Notes: generated from the letters alone by a model not told the origin. A stretch of 64,000 bases of DNA from an uncultured Desulfobacter sp. (GCF_963666675.1 NZ_OY762929.1:2108001-2172000), one strand, 5' to 3'. Counted from the stretch's first letter, positions 1-9,271 are shown. Numbers and translations are program-made.

Positions 1-553
1 CGCAGTACAGGTACGCGGTGACCGTATGGATGCCGATGGCAAAGGGGATGGATACCAGAACAAGCGGTTTGGTCCACCACACAGGTTCCACCTGGTTTCT
101 TTCTGCTTCAAGCACCTTCCAGCCCACAACAATGTTCAAGAACAGATAACCGTTGAGAACAATCATGTCATAAAAGAGCATGGAGTGGGGGGTGGGGTAA
201 AGCAGTACATTCAGCATACGAGTCGGCTGGCCTAAATCCACAACAATGAACAGCAGGCACATGATCAGGCAGGCCACCGCCAGGAACTCACCTAAAATGG
301 TGATCCGGTGGAACCGTTCATAATCATGAAGGTAATAGGGGATAACCACCATAACACCACCTGCGGCAACACCCACAAGAAAGGTGAAGTTGGCGATGTA
401 AAATCCCCAGGAGACGTCCCGGCTCATGCCCGTGATCTGCAGACCGTTGAGGAACTGGTCAAGGTAGGCAAGGCCGCCTGCACCCATGACAGCGAGCAAA
501 AGGCCGATCCACAACCAATATTTTTTACTTCCTTTAATAGCTATCTCAAGCAT
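1..553 (-). CDS. dsrP: DsrP, NrfD-type quinol-interacting membrane subunit of DsrMKJOP (3' end outside window)
   Basis: DsrP is the large membrane subunit of DsrMKJOP. It is thought to exchange electrons between menaquinol and the periplasmic DsrJ/DsrO pair during sulfite reduction. About 184 N-terminal residues are visible on the minus strand. They begin with MLEIAIKGSKKYWLWIG and hold several hydrophobic stretches typical of the NrfD/PsrC fold, including one after SRDVSWGFYIANFTFLVGV. The ATG at 553 follows a purine-rich AGAGAGG site and lies 11 bp after the dsrO stop, so it is the last visible gene of the operon. The C-terminus lies beyond base 1. Identity rests on both sequence and operon position. 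Confidence 0.93.
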   Translation of the reverse strand, partial: MLEIAIKGSKKYWLWIGLLLAVMGAGGLAYLDQFLNGLQITGMSRDVSWGFYIANFTFLVGVAAGGVMVVIPYYLHDYERFHRITILGEFLAVACLIMCLLFIVVDLGQPTRMLNVLLYPTPHSMLFYDMIVLNGYLFLNIVVGWKVLEAERNQVEPVWWTKPLVLVSIPFAIGIHTVTAYLYC

Positions 554-564
554 AGTCGCCTCTC

Positions 565-1389
565 TTAAACGATGTAGTAAACACTGGGTTCGGTACCCAG
601 GGATTGTTTACGTCTGATTGTATAATGTTCGGCCAGGAGATGTCTGATTTCGGAATCAGGATCTTCCAGGTCGCCGACAACGATGGCGCCTTCGCTTGCT
701 TCCACACAATGGGGCTGCTCTCCTTTGGCCAGACGTTCGGCACACAGGTTGCATTTTTCAACCACACCCTTGGTCCGGGTGGGGAAACCCGGGGCAGTCT
801 CTTCAATGAACGGCCGGGGGTCTCTGAAGTTGAAATTTCTTGAGCCGTAGGGGCAGGCCGCCATGCAGAACCGGCAGCCGATGCAGCGGTGGTAATCCAT
901 GATAACGATACCGTCTTCGCGCTTGAAGGTCGCCTGGGTGGGACATGCCTGGACACAGGGTGCATTTTTGCAGTGGTTGCAGGTCACAAGGAAGGGAAGA
1001 TCATGGAATTTTTCAGCCAAGAACTCATCTTCCTTGTCCGGAAAGGCATTGTGGAAGTGTTCATGCCAGATCCATTTAATTTCCTGGCCTTCTCTTACAG
1101 GGCGGGTGTTGGGGAATTTTTCAGCGTCCGGTTCCATGTCAAAATCAGGCACGTTATGGGCCTTATGACAAGCTTCCTTGACCGCCTCGGCAACATCTTC
1201 ATTCAGCTTGGAGGTGTCAATGACCATACCCCAACGTTCGGCATGCAGGGTCTCTTCATTATGTGTGATTTTGGGCCCGGCGCTGCCGTGGGGTTCTGAT
1301 GCGGCAAGATTCATTACCGGAGCAGCACCCATTCCGATGGCAGCAATACCCGCTACTTTAAGAAAGCTTCTTCTGCTCTTTATCATCAT
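565..1389 (-). CDS. dsrO: DsrO, periplasmic ferredoxin-like Fe-S subunit
   Basis: DsrO is a 274-residue iron-sulfur protein that passes electrons between DsrJ and DsrP on the periplasmic side. The N-terminus KSRRSFLKVAG is a twin-arginine signal, so the folded protein is exported by Tat. Cysteine clusters visible are CNHCKNAPCVQACP, CIGCRFCMAACP and CNLC with a later CVEA. The ATG at 1389 has an AAGGAG site 5 bp upstream and overlaps the dsrJ stop by 4 bp, which suggests translational coupling. Length and motif order match the DsrO family. Confidence 0.95.
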   Translation of the reverse strand: MMIKSRRSFLKVAGIAAIGMGAAPVMNLAASEPHGSAGPKITHNEETLHAERWGMVIDTSKLNEDVAEAVKEACHKAHNVPDFDMEPDAEKFPNTRPVREGQEIKWIWHEHFHNAFPDKEDEFLAEKFHDLPFLVTCNHCKNAPCVQACPTQATFKREDGIVIMDYHRCIGCRFCMAACPYGSRNFNFRDPRPFIEETAPGFPTRTKGVVEKCNLCAERLAKGEQPHCVEASEGAIVVGDLEDPDSEIRHLLAEHYTIRRKQSLGTEPSVYYIV

Positions 1390-1781
1390 TTAATCTCCTT
1401 GGGGTTGGTGTGACAATCCCAGCAATAGGGGCTCACAGAGGCATAGTCGTGGCAGCTGTCACAGAATTTGGCTTTGTCTTCATGGCAGCCCAGGCAGGAG
1501 TTTTCACCTGTGGACAGGCTCATGTTAAAGGTTTCGCCGTTGGTTCCGGTGTATTTGCGGTCCCCATGGCGCACAACAGAATCACGCCACACATCCAGCA
1601 GGTACATGTGCTCTGCACGCATTTCATACTTGTCCATAACACATTTTTTTGCCTCGGCGGCCTTGCCCAGCAGTTCGGGTTTAGGTGCTGCCATGGTGGT
1701 TGTGATCAAGTTAAACCAGAACGGAGAAAGAACGGCGAGCACGAATACCGCAAGTCCTGCCATAATCATGTTTTTACTCAT
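1386..1781 (-). CDS. dsrJ: DsrJ, periplasmic triheme cytochrome c
   Basis: DsrJ is a small membrane-anchored cytochrome c of the Dsr complex; 131 residues here. One N-terminal hydrophobic helix (AGLAVFVLAVLSPFWFNL) should act as an uncleaved anchor. Three heme-binding CxxCH motifs follow near the C-terminus: CLGCH, CDSCH and CWDCH. Three hemes and this length are the family signature. A strong GAGGAGG ribosome-binding site precedes the ATG at 1781, and only one base separates it from the dsrK stop. Confidence 0.95.
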   Translation of the reverse strand: MSKNMIMAGLAVFVLAVLSPFWFNLITTTMAAPKPELLGKAAEAKKCVMDKYEMRAEHMYLLDVWRDSVVRHGDRKYTGTNGETFNMSLSTGENSCLGCHEDKAKFCDSCHDYASVSPYCWDCHTNPKEIK

Positions 1782-1782
1782 C

Positions 1783-3441
1783 TTATTCCTCCTCTACCCC
1801 GGGCAGGGGTTCCATTCTCAGGTCCTCGGTTCTTTCCTTTTCACCCGGCAGAATCAACGCATTGCCCACAAGTTCATGGACACCAGCCACTTCGCATTCA
1901 GGCACCCAGTATTCGCACAGGGTGGAAAGGGCGGCACGGTCGATGGCGCAGATGGTGCCAAGGGTGTTGACGCCGAACTTGTCATGGACATATTTCAGTG
2001 CATTGGCGCGGGGAAGAGCGCCTGCCATTCTCAATTCCATGTTTTCACCGGCATTGAGACCTGCACCGGAACCACAGCAAAAGGTCTGTTCGCGGATGGT
2101 GTTGGGCGGCATTTCATAGAACTGATCCACACAGTTTTTAATGACATACCTGGGCTCTTCGAGAAGCCCCATACCCCTGGCAGGGTTGCAGGAGTCGTGG
2201 AAGGTCATGATGCGGTTGGCATTACGGCTCTTATCCAGCTCAAGTTTGCCGTGTTTGATCAAGTCAGCGGTAAACTCGGTGATATGAACCATTTTGGTGG
2301 ACGCGGCATTTTCAAACCGGGTGCCTGTGATGGGGTTCACCGGGACTTCAAGGAAGTCGGCGGGACCGTTCATGGTATCCATATACTGATGGATTACACG
2401 CCACATGTGACCGCACTCGCCGCCCAGAATCCATTTAACGCCAAGGCGTTTGGCTTCTGCGTACATTTTGGCGTTAAGGCGCTTCATGGTTTCGTGGGAG
2501 GTGAAGAAACCAAAGTTGCCGCCCTCGGACGCATAGGTTGACCAGGTGACATCCAGTCCGTATTTCTCTTTGAGATATTTAAACAGGATCATGTACCCTT
2601 GACAGGTATATGTGCCGGGATCGGCAAATACGTCGCCGGAAGGCGTAATAAAAAGGATGTCTGCGCCTTTTTTCTGGAATTGAGGTGTACAGTCAACGCC
2701 TGTGATATCTTCAATGTCTTCAACAAAGAATTCCAGCATGTCTTTGAACGCGTGGGGCTGGATGCCCAGATGGTTGCCGGTCTGGTAACAGTTGGAAACC
2801 GGTGTGGCAATCCAGTCGATATTCAGGCCGATCAGGTTCAGAAGTTCACGGCCCATGATGGTGATTTCAGCCGTGTCAATGCCGTAGGGGCAGAATACTG
2901 AACAGCGCCGACATTCTGTGCACTGAAAAAAGTAGTACCACATCTCTTTGAGTGCATCCAGGGTCAGTTCCCTGGCGCCGAGAAGACGCTTTCCACCTGG
3001 GATATTTTTCAGAATTTTTCCGGCCAGGGTAAAGTCGTTACGGTAAATGGAACGCAGCAATTCAGCCCGCAGCACCGGCATGTTTTTCGGATCGCCGGTC
3101 CCCAGGAAAAAATGGCACTTATCAGCACAGGCACCGCAACGAACACATACGTCCATGAAAACTTTGAATGTACGGAAACGCTCAAGGCGTTCTTTAATTC
3201 CTTCGTGCAGGATTTGTTGCCAATTTTCCGGTAGTTTCCAGTCATCCTCAATGGGATTCCATGCTCTTGCATTGGGCAATCCCAATGTTTCAACACTTTC
3301 CGGTTTGGCGGCATAGCAGTACATGCCGGGCCGGATCTGAACGGATTTGGTAGTGTCCAGCCAGTTGCTGGGCTCGGAGCTAGACCGGGGACGATAGTCA
3401 ATTTTGTCTAATGCTTCATCCGGTGTAAGTTCGTCAGCCAT
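1783..3441 (-). CDS. dsrK: DsrK, HdrD-like catalytic Fe-S subunit
   Basis: DsrK (552 residues) resembles the heterodisulfide reductase subunit HdrD. It faces the cytoplasm and is thought to reduce the DsrC trisulfide made by dissimilatory sulfite reductase. The sequence shows two ferredoxin-type motifs (CVRCGACADKCHFF and CTECRRCSVFCPYG) and C-terminal CCG-type motifs (HDSCNPARG, then FCCGSGAG) that bind the noncubane cluster in this family. The start at 3441 follows GGAGTGATAG, and dsrM ends 3 bp upstream, so the genes are tightly packed. Confidence 0.96.
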   Translation of the reverse strand: MADELTPDEALDKIDYRPRSSSEPSNWLDTTKSVQIRPGMYCYAAKPESVETLGLPNARAWNPIEDDWKLPENWQQILHEGIKERLERFRTFKVFMDVCVRCGACADKCHFFLGTGDPKNMPVLRAELLRSIYRNDFTLAGKILKNIPGGKRLLGARELTLDALKEMWYYFFQCTECRRCSVFCPYGIDTAEITIMGRELLNLIGLNIDWIATPVSNCYQTGNHLGIQPHAFKDMLEFFVEDIEDITGVDCTPQFQKKGADILFITPSGDVFADPGTYTCQGYMILFKYLKEKYGLDVTWSTYASEGGNFGFFTSHETMKRLNAKMYAEAKRLGVKWILGGECGHMWRVIHQYMDTMNGPADFLEVPVNPITGTRFENAASTKMVHITEFTADLIKHGKLELDKSRNANRIMTFHDSCNPARGMGLLEEPRYVIKNCVDQFYEMPPNTIREQTFCCGSGAGLNAGENMELRMAGALPRANALKYVHDKFGVNTLGTICAIDRAALSTLCEYWVPECEVAGVHELVGNALILPGEKERTEDLRMEPLPGVEEE

Positions 3442-3444
3442 CTA

Positions 3445-4452
3445 TCACTCCTTTTTATCCACCGGCAGGCCGGCTTCAATCATTTTGTCTCTGAAGTGGT
3501 CCTCATACTGTTCATACGTATGGATGGGCACATCATAGTTCCAGGGGTTAATATGCCGTTTGGCCCGGGTGTTGTTGGCCATGTTCCGGGTGGGGCTCAA
3601 GAAGACGCCGCCCATGTGCATCAGCTTGCTCATGGGAAAATAAGCAAACAAGATGCTCACAAGAAAAAGATGGCCGTAGAACAGCCCGCCGACTTCTTCG
3701 GGGATATGGGGGTGGAACGTCGCCAGACCCATGGTCAATTCCTTGATGCCGATGATATCCACCTTGGTGAAATAGCGCATGGCAATGCCGGTGGCGGCAA
3801 TGCCGATGATCAGGAACAAGGGGAAATAATCAGCCGCCTGGGAGATGTAGCTGATTTTTGCATCAAAAATTCTGCGGCTTAAAAGGAAAAGCGCTGCCAG
3901 CAGAAGAACCGGGCCGGAAATGAACAGTCCGGGAAGGCCGACCTGGATAATGCCGTCCAGATATTCAATTAACTGGATGCATCCGGGTACAGGCGCAGTG
4001 AAAAACCTTAAGTGCCTGATTAGAACCACCAGGAATGCGTAATGGAATGCAAGTGCACCCACCCAAAGGAAAATTTCCCATGAGTAGGAGAGTTTGTTGG
4101 ACGCATTCCGGTTAAACGCCGCTTTTGTATTTCTGAACAATGACCTGAAAGCAAAAATTTCCAGGAGCATTCTTACAAAAACGCCGGTAGATGTGTTCGG
4201 GTTGTCTATGGTGTTCTGTTTGATCCATGGCAATGATTTCTGCTGGCCGCAGGTTGTAGGAATCCTAAACGGCACGGCAGAGGCTGCCCACCCCTTGACC
4301 TTGAGCACAAAGCCAATCAGGAATACGGCAACCGCCAGGTACGGAATCAGTACACCAAAGACGACCTGAAGCCCGAGTCCCTCAACCCCTGTGTAAGCCA
4401 ACAGGAAGAGCAGAAAGACAGCAGTAAGGGGGATCAAGTACCTTTGATTCAT
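3445..4452 (-). CDS. dsrM: DsrM, cytochrome b membrane subunit
   Basis: DsrM (335 residues) is the NarI-like diheme cytochrome b of the complex and hands quinol electrons to DsrK. It begins with a long hydrophobic stretch (LIPLTAVFLLFLLAYTGVEG) and has at least five predicted membrane segments. Histidines lie in segments such as GALAFHYAFLVVLIRHLRF, as expected for heme b ligands. It is the first dsr gene of the operon and is preceded by the RsbRD-like gene with a 54-bp gap. Confidence 0.95.
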   Translation of the reverse strand: MNQRYLIPLTAVFLLFLLAYTGVEGLGLQVVFGVLIPYLAVAVFLIGFVLKVKGWAASAVPFRIPTTCGQQKSLPWIKQNTIDNPNTSTGVFVRMLLEIFAFRSLFRNTKAAFNRNASNKLSYSWEIFLWVGALAFHYAFLVVLIRHLRFFTAPVPGCIQLIEYLDGIIQVGLPGLFISGPVLLLAALFLLSRRIFDAKISYISQAADYFPLFLIIGIAATGIAMRYFTKVDIIGIKELTMGLATFHPHIPEEVGGLFYGHLFLVSILFAYFPMSKLMHMGGVFLSPTRNMANNTRAKRHINPWNYDVPIHTYEQYEDHFRDKMIEAGLPVDKKE

Positions 4453-4506
4453 GTTATAACCACCTCATTATTGTATGTATGGCCCGCCATTATCGCGCCA
4501 TACATG

Positions 4507-5016
4507 TTAAGATTGTTTGGAGCCTAAGAGGTCGCCCTCTGACAACTCCGCTACTAAACCTGCCCTTTCAAAGGCCTTATGGATGCGTCTTTTGCTCTCC
4601 GTGGCCTTTAAAAGGAAAATATCCTCTCTACATTTCATGTATCGGTTGAAAGCGGCCAGAGCAATTTCGTCTACCAGGCGATAAAACTCTAGTACTTCTT
4701 CATTTTCAAAAAAGCTTTCACCGATCTCTTTTAATGCAAATACAAAATCTACTGCATTTGCAGGATCAAATGCCTGAACCGCACGAATTCGAATGACCGG
4801 GTCCAGGGCTTTTTCAAGACCTTCCCTGCTGAAATTTTCCGTAATTAGGTCTAAAACATCTTCAAGGGTTTCCCGGGTAACGGCGCCGACAGGGTTGTCA
4901 AAGCGATCTGATTTTTTACCCAGAATCCTTGCAGATTCCTCCGGATAGGTGTTGATAGTGGCCCTAAACCAACTGTCCAGCAGCTGATTCCGGTTCTTTT
5001 TTATAGTTTTTTTCAA
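4507..5016 (-). CDS. RsbRD N-terminal-domain-like protein, probable regulator of the dsr operon
   Basis: This 169-residue soluble protein resembles the N-terminal domain of RsbRD-type co-antagonists (ligand- or heme-sensing helical bundles). Homologues are often encoded immediately upstream of dsrM in sulfate reducers. No DNA-binding, STAS or catalytic motif is visible; it is a helical, charged protein (SWFRATINTYPEESARILG near the N-terminus). No in-frame ATG is available, so the start is TTG at 5016 with only a weak upstream purine stretch, which may keep expression low. It is co-oriented with dsrMKJOP. A role in sensing for or assembling the Dsr complex is inferred from position only. Confidence 0.75.
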   Translation of the reverse strand: MKKTIKKNRNQLLDSWFRATINTYPEESARILGKKSDRFDNPVGAVTRETLEDVLDLITENFSREGLEKALDPVIRIRAVQAFDPANAVDFVFALKEIGESFFENEEVLEFYRLVDEIALAAFNRYMKCREDIFLLKATESKRRIHKAFERAGLVAELSEGDLLGSKQS

Positions 5017-5336
5017 TGTATCGAAATCTTTAGATTAATATATTTATAAAATGTAAACGGGTTAATTTGCGTAATCGTTAGAAGGATATAAACTCCCCCC
5101 AATTTTATGTCAAGGGTAAACCTGCTTTGATTTTTCAATGGAAGTTGCCTTGGTTTGGGCTTTTGTTTCGATTATGATAGGGCGCTTCCGCCCATGAATT
5201 TTCGTTGGGAAAAAATAACGGCAGATGTTTATTTTTAGTTAGGAATAGTGTATTTATTGGGGTATTCATCTATATTTTCAATGCTGCCGGCAGGGCGTCT
5301 TCCGGTTTTAAACACATTTCGTAAGAAAGGACAAAT
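5017..5336. other. Intergenic region between the dsr operon and pagL
   Basis: AT-rich divergent spacer of about 320 bp. It must hold the dsr operon promoter (minus strand, near 5030-5080) and the pagL promoter (plus strand). I see no convincing -35/-10 pair, terminator or repeat to report. Confidence 0.5.
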
Positions 5337-5879
5337 ATGAATAGATTTCTGTTATCATTGATTTGCTTTATTTGGTCTATGGGTTCCATTGCCAGTGCCT
5401 CGGCCCAGAACTTTGCCGAATCCGGCGATTGGGGTGTTTCGTTGGGATATGGTCAAAGTTCGGACAGTATCGATATCTATCGTGCAGGGCTTTTAAAACA
5501 GTGGGGTGTCACATGGCTTGACGGTAATGTCGGTCATGTCGACGGATATTTTGAGTTGTCCTATAACCGCTGGGAGCATGGTGGTGATGACGTTAATGCC
5601 GTGGCATTGTCTCCGGTATTTCAGTATATCTTCCATGTCAAAAGTGACATATGGTATCCCTATATAGAGGGGGGGATCGGTGTGGCCTATTTGGATGATT
5701 ATACGATCAACAACAGGGATCTTTCTTCGAATCTTATGTTTGAAGACAGGATTGGGGTCGGTGTCAGAATTAAACATGTGGATTTGAGTTTCCGCTACAT
5801 GCATTATTCCAACGCGGGGTTAAAAGAACCAAACGACGGAATTGATATAATCATAGGTACCCTGGCCTGGTACTTTTAA
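5337..5879 (+). CDS. PagL-like lipid A 3-O-deacylase (outer-membrane beta-barrel)
   Basis: A 180-residue outer-membrane protein of the acyloxyacyl hydrolase family, which removes the 3-O-linked acyl chain from lipid A. A signal peptide is visible (MNRFLLSLICFIWSMGSIASASA, then QNFAESG), followed by alternating amphipathic strands and a C-terminal aromatic (LAWYF) typical of an outer-membrane barrel. The conserved PagL active-site segment is present as RYMHYSNAGLKEPNDGID, with the catalytic His and Ser in HYSN. An AGAAAGGA site precedes the ATG. Its stop overlaps that of the convergent methyltransferase gene by 4 bp. Confidence 0.85.
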   Translation: MNRFLLSLICFIWSMGSIASASAQNFAESGDWGVSLGYGQSSDSIDIYRAGLLKQWGVTWLDGNVGHVDGYFELSYNRWEHGGDDVNAVALSPVFQYIFHVKSDIWYPYIEGGIGVAYLDDYTINNRDLSSNLMFEDRIGVGVRIKHVDLSFRYMHYSNAGLKEPNDGIDIIIGTLAWYF

Positions 5880-6589
5880 GTCATTTTTTTAAAATAGAGC
5901 GCCAGGCTTTTTCCTAATAGTGGGTTGAGCAGGCGGTCAATGGTGGTGGTCAGCGCCGGTTTTTTCATCAGGTCCCATACCAGGAGTTTGTGGTATAGAT
6001 TTACGGCAAGGCAATCCGTGCGGGTGGGGCCTGCAAAGCACTTGATCCACCAATAGGGGCTGTGGATGCTGTGCGCATAGTGGCATCCCAGGTATTTGGG
6101 GCCTTTTCTTTGGATTTTTCCAATGATCTCTTTTTTGCCGTAGATTCTTACATGGCCCATGTTGGCGTTGTGGTATTCATCCGACAACTGCCAGCAGATC
6201 CATTCGGGCCAGGCCCTGGGAACGCTCACGGCCAGTATTTTGCCCGGTTTCAGGATGCGAATCAGTTCTAAAATAGCCTTTTCGTCATCGGGAATATGTT
6301 CAAGGACTTCCGAGCAGATCACCACATCAAAGCTGTTGTCGGCAAAGGGCAGGGCGGTGACGTCCATGGCGGATAATGCCCAGTCCCGGCAGGAGAGATC
6401 GTTCAATTGTTCATGAAATTGAAGCTTTTTTTGGGTCGTGAGCAGGCTGTCAAATCCGAAATCCCCACCAATGCATATCGTGCCGGGTTCCCGGCATGCC
6501 CTGACCATGTGGCGTCCCTCTCCGCATCCGATATCCAGAATCCTGTCGCCGGGAGCAATATCCAGACGTTTAAAGTCAATGGTAATCAT
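5876..6589 (-). CDS. Class I SAM-dependent methyltransferase
   Basis: A 237-residue methyltransferase of the UbiE/COQ5-like group. The SAM-binding motif I is ILDIGCGEGRH (residues 18-28), the acidic motif II is GGDFGFDSL, and the motif-IV region is FDVVICSEVLEHIPD. The substrate cannot be told from sequence. The gene overlaps the upstream glycosyltransferase by 14 bp in the same direction, so both probably act in one glycan or lipid-glycan modification pathway, perhaps related to the neighbouring lipid A gene (inference). Confidence 0.8.
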   Translation of the reverse strand: MITIDFKRLDIAPGDRILDIGCGEGRHMVRACREPGTICIGGDFGFDSLLTTQKKLQFHEQLNDLSCRDWALSAMDVTALPFADNSFDVVICSEVLEHIPDDEKAILELIRILKPGKILAVSVPRAWPEWICWQLSDEYHNANMGHVRIYGKKEIIGKIQRKGPKYLGCHYAHSIHSPYWWIKCFAGPTRTDCLAVNLYHKLLVWDLMKKPALTTTIDRLLNPLLGKSLALYFKKMT

Positions 6590-7823
6590 TGATCACCTCC
6601 CGATACACCTGGGCCGTGCGCATGGCACATTTTTCCCAGGTAAATTCCGTTGTTGCCCGGTCATATCCCCGACAGGCAAGTTCTTCCCGCTGTGTTTCGT
6701 CGTCGAGCAGTTCTATGATTGCCGTTTCAAGGGCCTTGGCGTCCCCGGGAGGGACAAGTCTGGCCGCATCCCCTGCCACCTCGGGTAGGGCGCCGCCGGT
6801 TGTGGAGATCACCGGGACCCGGCAGGCCATGGCCTCTCCAACCGGCAAGCCAAATCCTTCATACATGGAGGGCACCACCGCAATTTGGGCTTTTGCATAC
6901 TCCCGGACAAACCGCTGGTGATCGATGCGGCCGGTAAAGTTGATATGGCGGCCGAGTTCAAGGGTTTTAACCAATTTTTCAATGCCGCCGTTCTTTTTGG
7001 GGGTGCCGATGACCGTCAACGAGGCTTCTCTGTGTTTTAGCACCCCTTTTAGGGCGTGCAGCAGGTGGTATAACCCTTTGAGGGGCATATCCGCACTATT
7101 GGTGACGATCAGTCGACCGGGCTCCTTTTTTACATGATCCAATGGAAAAAAATGGTCAAGATCAATGCCGATGGGAACCGTTTTCAGTCTTGCTGCAGGG
7201 ATTTTAAACGCCTTGGCAATATCGGCTCTGGAACTGTTAGATACCGTGATTAGGGACGGTATCTTTCGCGCAACGCGTTTCTGCATGCCGATGAAAGAGT
7301 ACCAGCGAAGGGCTTGGAGTTTTTTGAAATAAGAGCCGGCGGCGTTGAATGCAAGTCTTCTGTCCACTGTCATGGGATGATGAATGGTAGCGGTTACGGG
7401 CAGGTCCCGGGCCAGGGACAACACGCCGTAGGAGAGGCTTTGGTTGTCATGGATAATATCATAGTTTTTTATCCGGCCTTTCATGTAGCGCTTTGTCCGC
7501 ATGCCGAATGTCATGGGCTCCGGGTATCCCATGAGACAGATGTCCAGCCATTCAATGAGGTTGACCGGATCTTTGAGTTCCTCAATACGGGGGGTCCTGA
7601 ACAGATTCTGCGGGTTGTACAGATCCAGGGTCTCGAGCATGGTCAAAGTGACCTTGGCGTTGACCATAGGGTCTGGAGGGCCTGCAATAATCTCCACCCG
7701 GTGGCCAAGATCAGATAGCGCATGACTTAAATGACGTACATATACGCCCTGTCCGCCGCAATGGGGATTTGACCGGTAGGAGATTAATCCTATGCGCAGA
7801 CCTGTTTTATAAAATGGGTTCAT
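6576..7823 (-). CDS. Glycosyltransferase family 4
   Basis: A 415-residue GT-B glycosyltransferase that uses a nucleotide sugar. The N-terminal domain has the acceptor glycine-rich loop (CGGQGVYVRHLSHALSDLGH). The C-terminal domain has the GT4 donor-site segment VPSMYEGFGLPVGEAMACRV with the EX7E pattern. I start the gene at ATG 7823 (MNPFYKTGL) because the longer open frame runs through the tRNA-Arg gene, which cannot be coding. Acceptor and donor are unknown. It is translationally coupled to the methyltransferase downstream. Confidence 0.85.
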   Translation of the reverse strand: MNPFYKTGLRIGLISYRSNPHCGGQGVYVRHLSHALSDLGHRVEIIAGPPDPMVNAKVTLTMLETLDLYNPQNLFRTPRIEELKDPVNLIEWLDICLMGYPEPMTFGMRTKRYMKGRIKNYDIIHDNQSLSYGVLSLARDLPVTATIHHPMTVDRRLAFNAAGSYFKKLQALRWYSFIGMQKRVARKIPSLITVSNSSRADIAKAFKIPAARLKTVPIGIDLDHFFPLDHVKKEPGRLIVTNSADMPLKGLYHLLHALKGVLKHREASLTVIGTPKKNGGIEKLVKTLELGRHINFTGRIDHQRFVREYAKAQIAVVPSMYEGFGLPVGEAMACRVPVISTTGGALPEVAGDAARLVPPGDAKALETAIIELLDDETQREELACRGYDRATTEFTWEKCAMRTAQVYREVINDYH

Positions 7824-7836
7824 GGGGGAAATCTTA

Positions 7837-7912
7837 TGGTACGCCCGGCTGGAGTCGAACCAGCGATCTTCAGCTTCGGAGGCTGACGTGCTATCCACTG
7901 CACTACGGGCGC
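7837..7912 (-). tRNA. tRNA-Arg(CCG), with encoded CCA
   Basis: A 76-nt cloverleaf can be drawn on the minus strand. The acceptor stem pairs GCGCCCG with CGGGCGT, giving one G-U pair at the tip. The D arm is GTGC...GCAC, the anticodon loop is CTCCGAA (anticodon CCG, reads CGG), and the T arm is GCTGG-TTCGACT-CCAGC. ACCA is encoded at the 3' end. It lies in the gap between folC and the glycosyltransferase, all on one strand. A weak TTGATA/TATGGT promoter pair inside the folC 3' end could drive it. Confidence 0.97.
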
Positions 7913-7938
7913 GCAAAGTTGGGAATTGTTATACCATA

Positions 7939-9258
7939 TTAGGAAATAAAATCCATATCAAATTTTTCTTTGGCCTCACCTGCCACATACAAAGACCCTG
8001 CAATACATATGGCATCGTCTTTACAACTTTCTGAAATTGCATATGATACCGCATCCTTTACATCCTTGATGACCTGCACCTCCCCTTTAAATTTTTTTTT
8101 GACTGCTGCAGTTAATATCGGAGTTTCGATACTGCGGTCGATTTTGGCCTGGGTTACAATGACCCGCTGTGCTCTGGGTAGAAGCTGATCCAGCATGGCT
8201 TCATGGGGCTTGTCATCCAGGATGCCGACAACCAGTGTCAGCTTTTTGTCTCCTAAGGTCCGGTTAAGGTATTTGCCCAGCAGGAAAGCCGCTTTCAGGT
8301 TGTGGGCCCCGTCCAGGATCACCAGGGGGTGATCCATGATTTTTTCAAGGCGGCCCGGCCAATGCACCCGGGCAAGGCCTTTATGGATAACCTCCGGGGT
8401 CAGTTCATATCGGGGATCGGCTTTTTTGTTTTGTTCAAAAATCAGCTCAATGGCAGCCAAAGCCAAAGAGAGGTTTTCCCGCTGGTGCTCACCGGGCAAT
8501 GGCTTGGTCAGGCCTTTGAAATTTTGATAAATGCCTTTGTAATTATAGGTAGGTCCGCCGGGTGTTTTGCGGATAGAGAAATCGTTTTTAAACCGGTACA
8601 GATCGGATTGTTGGTCGGTGGCTAATTTTTTAAGCTTGTCTATTCCCGATGGCTGGGATACGGCTGTCACTACAGGTACGCCGGGTTTGATGATACCGCC
8701 TTTTTCCCGGGCCAGATCCCTAATGGTATGGCCGAGGTAATCGCTGTGCTCAATGGAAAGATTGGTGATGACGCTGACCTGGGACGCAATGATGTTGGTG
8801 GCATCAAATCTGCCGCCCATGCCGGTTTCAATGACCGCCCAGTCTACCTTCTTTTCGGCAAAATGATAAAATGCCATGGCCGTGACAATTTCAAAAAAGG
8901 TGGCCCGGCGTGATCCCCGGCATAGTTTGGTGTCTGCCGTGTTTACAGCCTCGTAGGCGCTGATCACCTCTTCATCACTGATCTGCCGTCCGTCCACACA
9001 GATGCGTTCATTGAATCGAACCAGGTGGGGGCTTGTGTAGATACCTGTTTTAAACCCGGCCGCATTGAGAATTGATGCAATGCAGGCAGCTGTGGAGCCT
9101 TTGCCGTTGGTTCCGGCTACATGGACCGTGTTGTAGGCGTTTTGGGGGGTATTCAGTTCTGAGAGGATATTTGAAATGGTATCCAGCTCCAGCTTGATAC
9201 CGAACCGGCCCAGTTTATAGATCTTTTCCAGGCACCGGTTATATGCGGGGGGTGTCAT
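7939..9258 (-). CDS. folC: Bifunctional folylpolyglutamate synthase / dihydrofolate synthase
   Basis: FolC (439 residues) adds glutamate to dihydropteroate and to folates, using ATP. It belongs to the Mur-ligase fold: the P-loop is VAGTNGKGSTAA (residues 47-58), followed by the Omega-loop region SPHLVRFNERI. The catalytic segment ETGMGGRFDATN and the C-terminal domain start VILDGAHN are both conserved. Length is normal. It lies downstream of rpsU, separated by a terminator, and upstream of tRNA-Arg. Confidence 0.95.
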   Translation of the reverse strand: MTPPAYNRCLEKIYKLGRFGIKLELDTISNILSELNTPQNAYNTVHVAGTNGKGSTAACIASILNAAGFKTGIYTSPHLVRFNERICVDGRQISDEEVISAYEAVNTADTKLCRGSRRATFFEIVTAMAFYHFAEKKVDWAVIETGMGGRFDATNIIASQVSVITNLSIEHSDYLGHTIRDLAREKGGIIKPGVPVVTAVSQPSGIDKLKKLATDQQSDLYRFKNDFSIRKTPGGPTYNYKGIYQNFKGLTKPLPGEHQRENLSLALAAIELIFEQNKKADPRYELTPEVIHKGLARVHWPGRLEKIMDHPLVILDGAHNLKAAFLLGKYLNRTLGDKKLTLVVGILDDKPHEAMLDQLLPRAQRVIVTQAKIDRSIETPILTAAVKKKFKGEVQVIKDVKDAVSYAISESCKDDAICIAGSLYVAGEAKEKFDMDFIS

Positions 9259-9271
9259 TTAAATTGTCCAT

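Noticed and set aside
1468..2541. 357-codon plus-strand frame across dsrJ/dsrK
   Set aside because: It lies opposite two genes with clear heme and Fe-S motifs and has no recognisable content.
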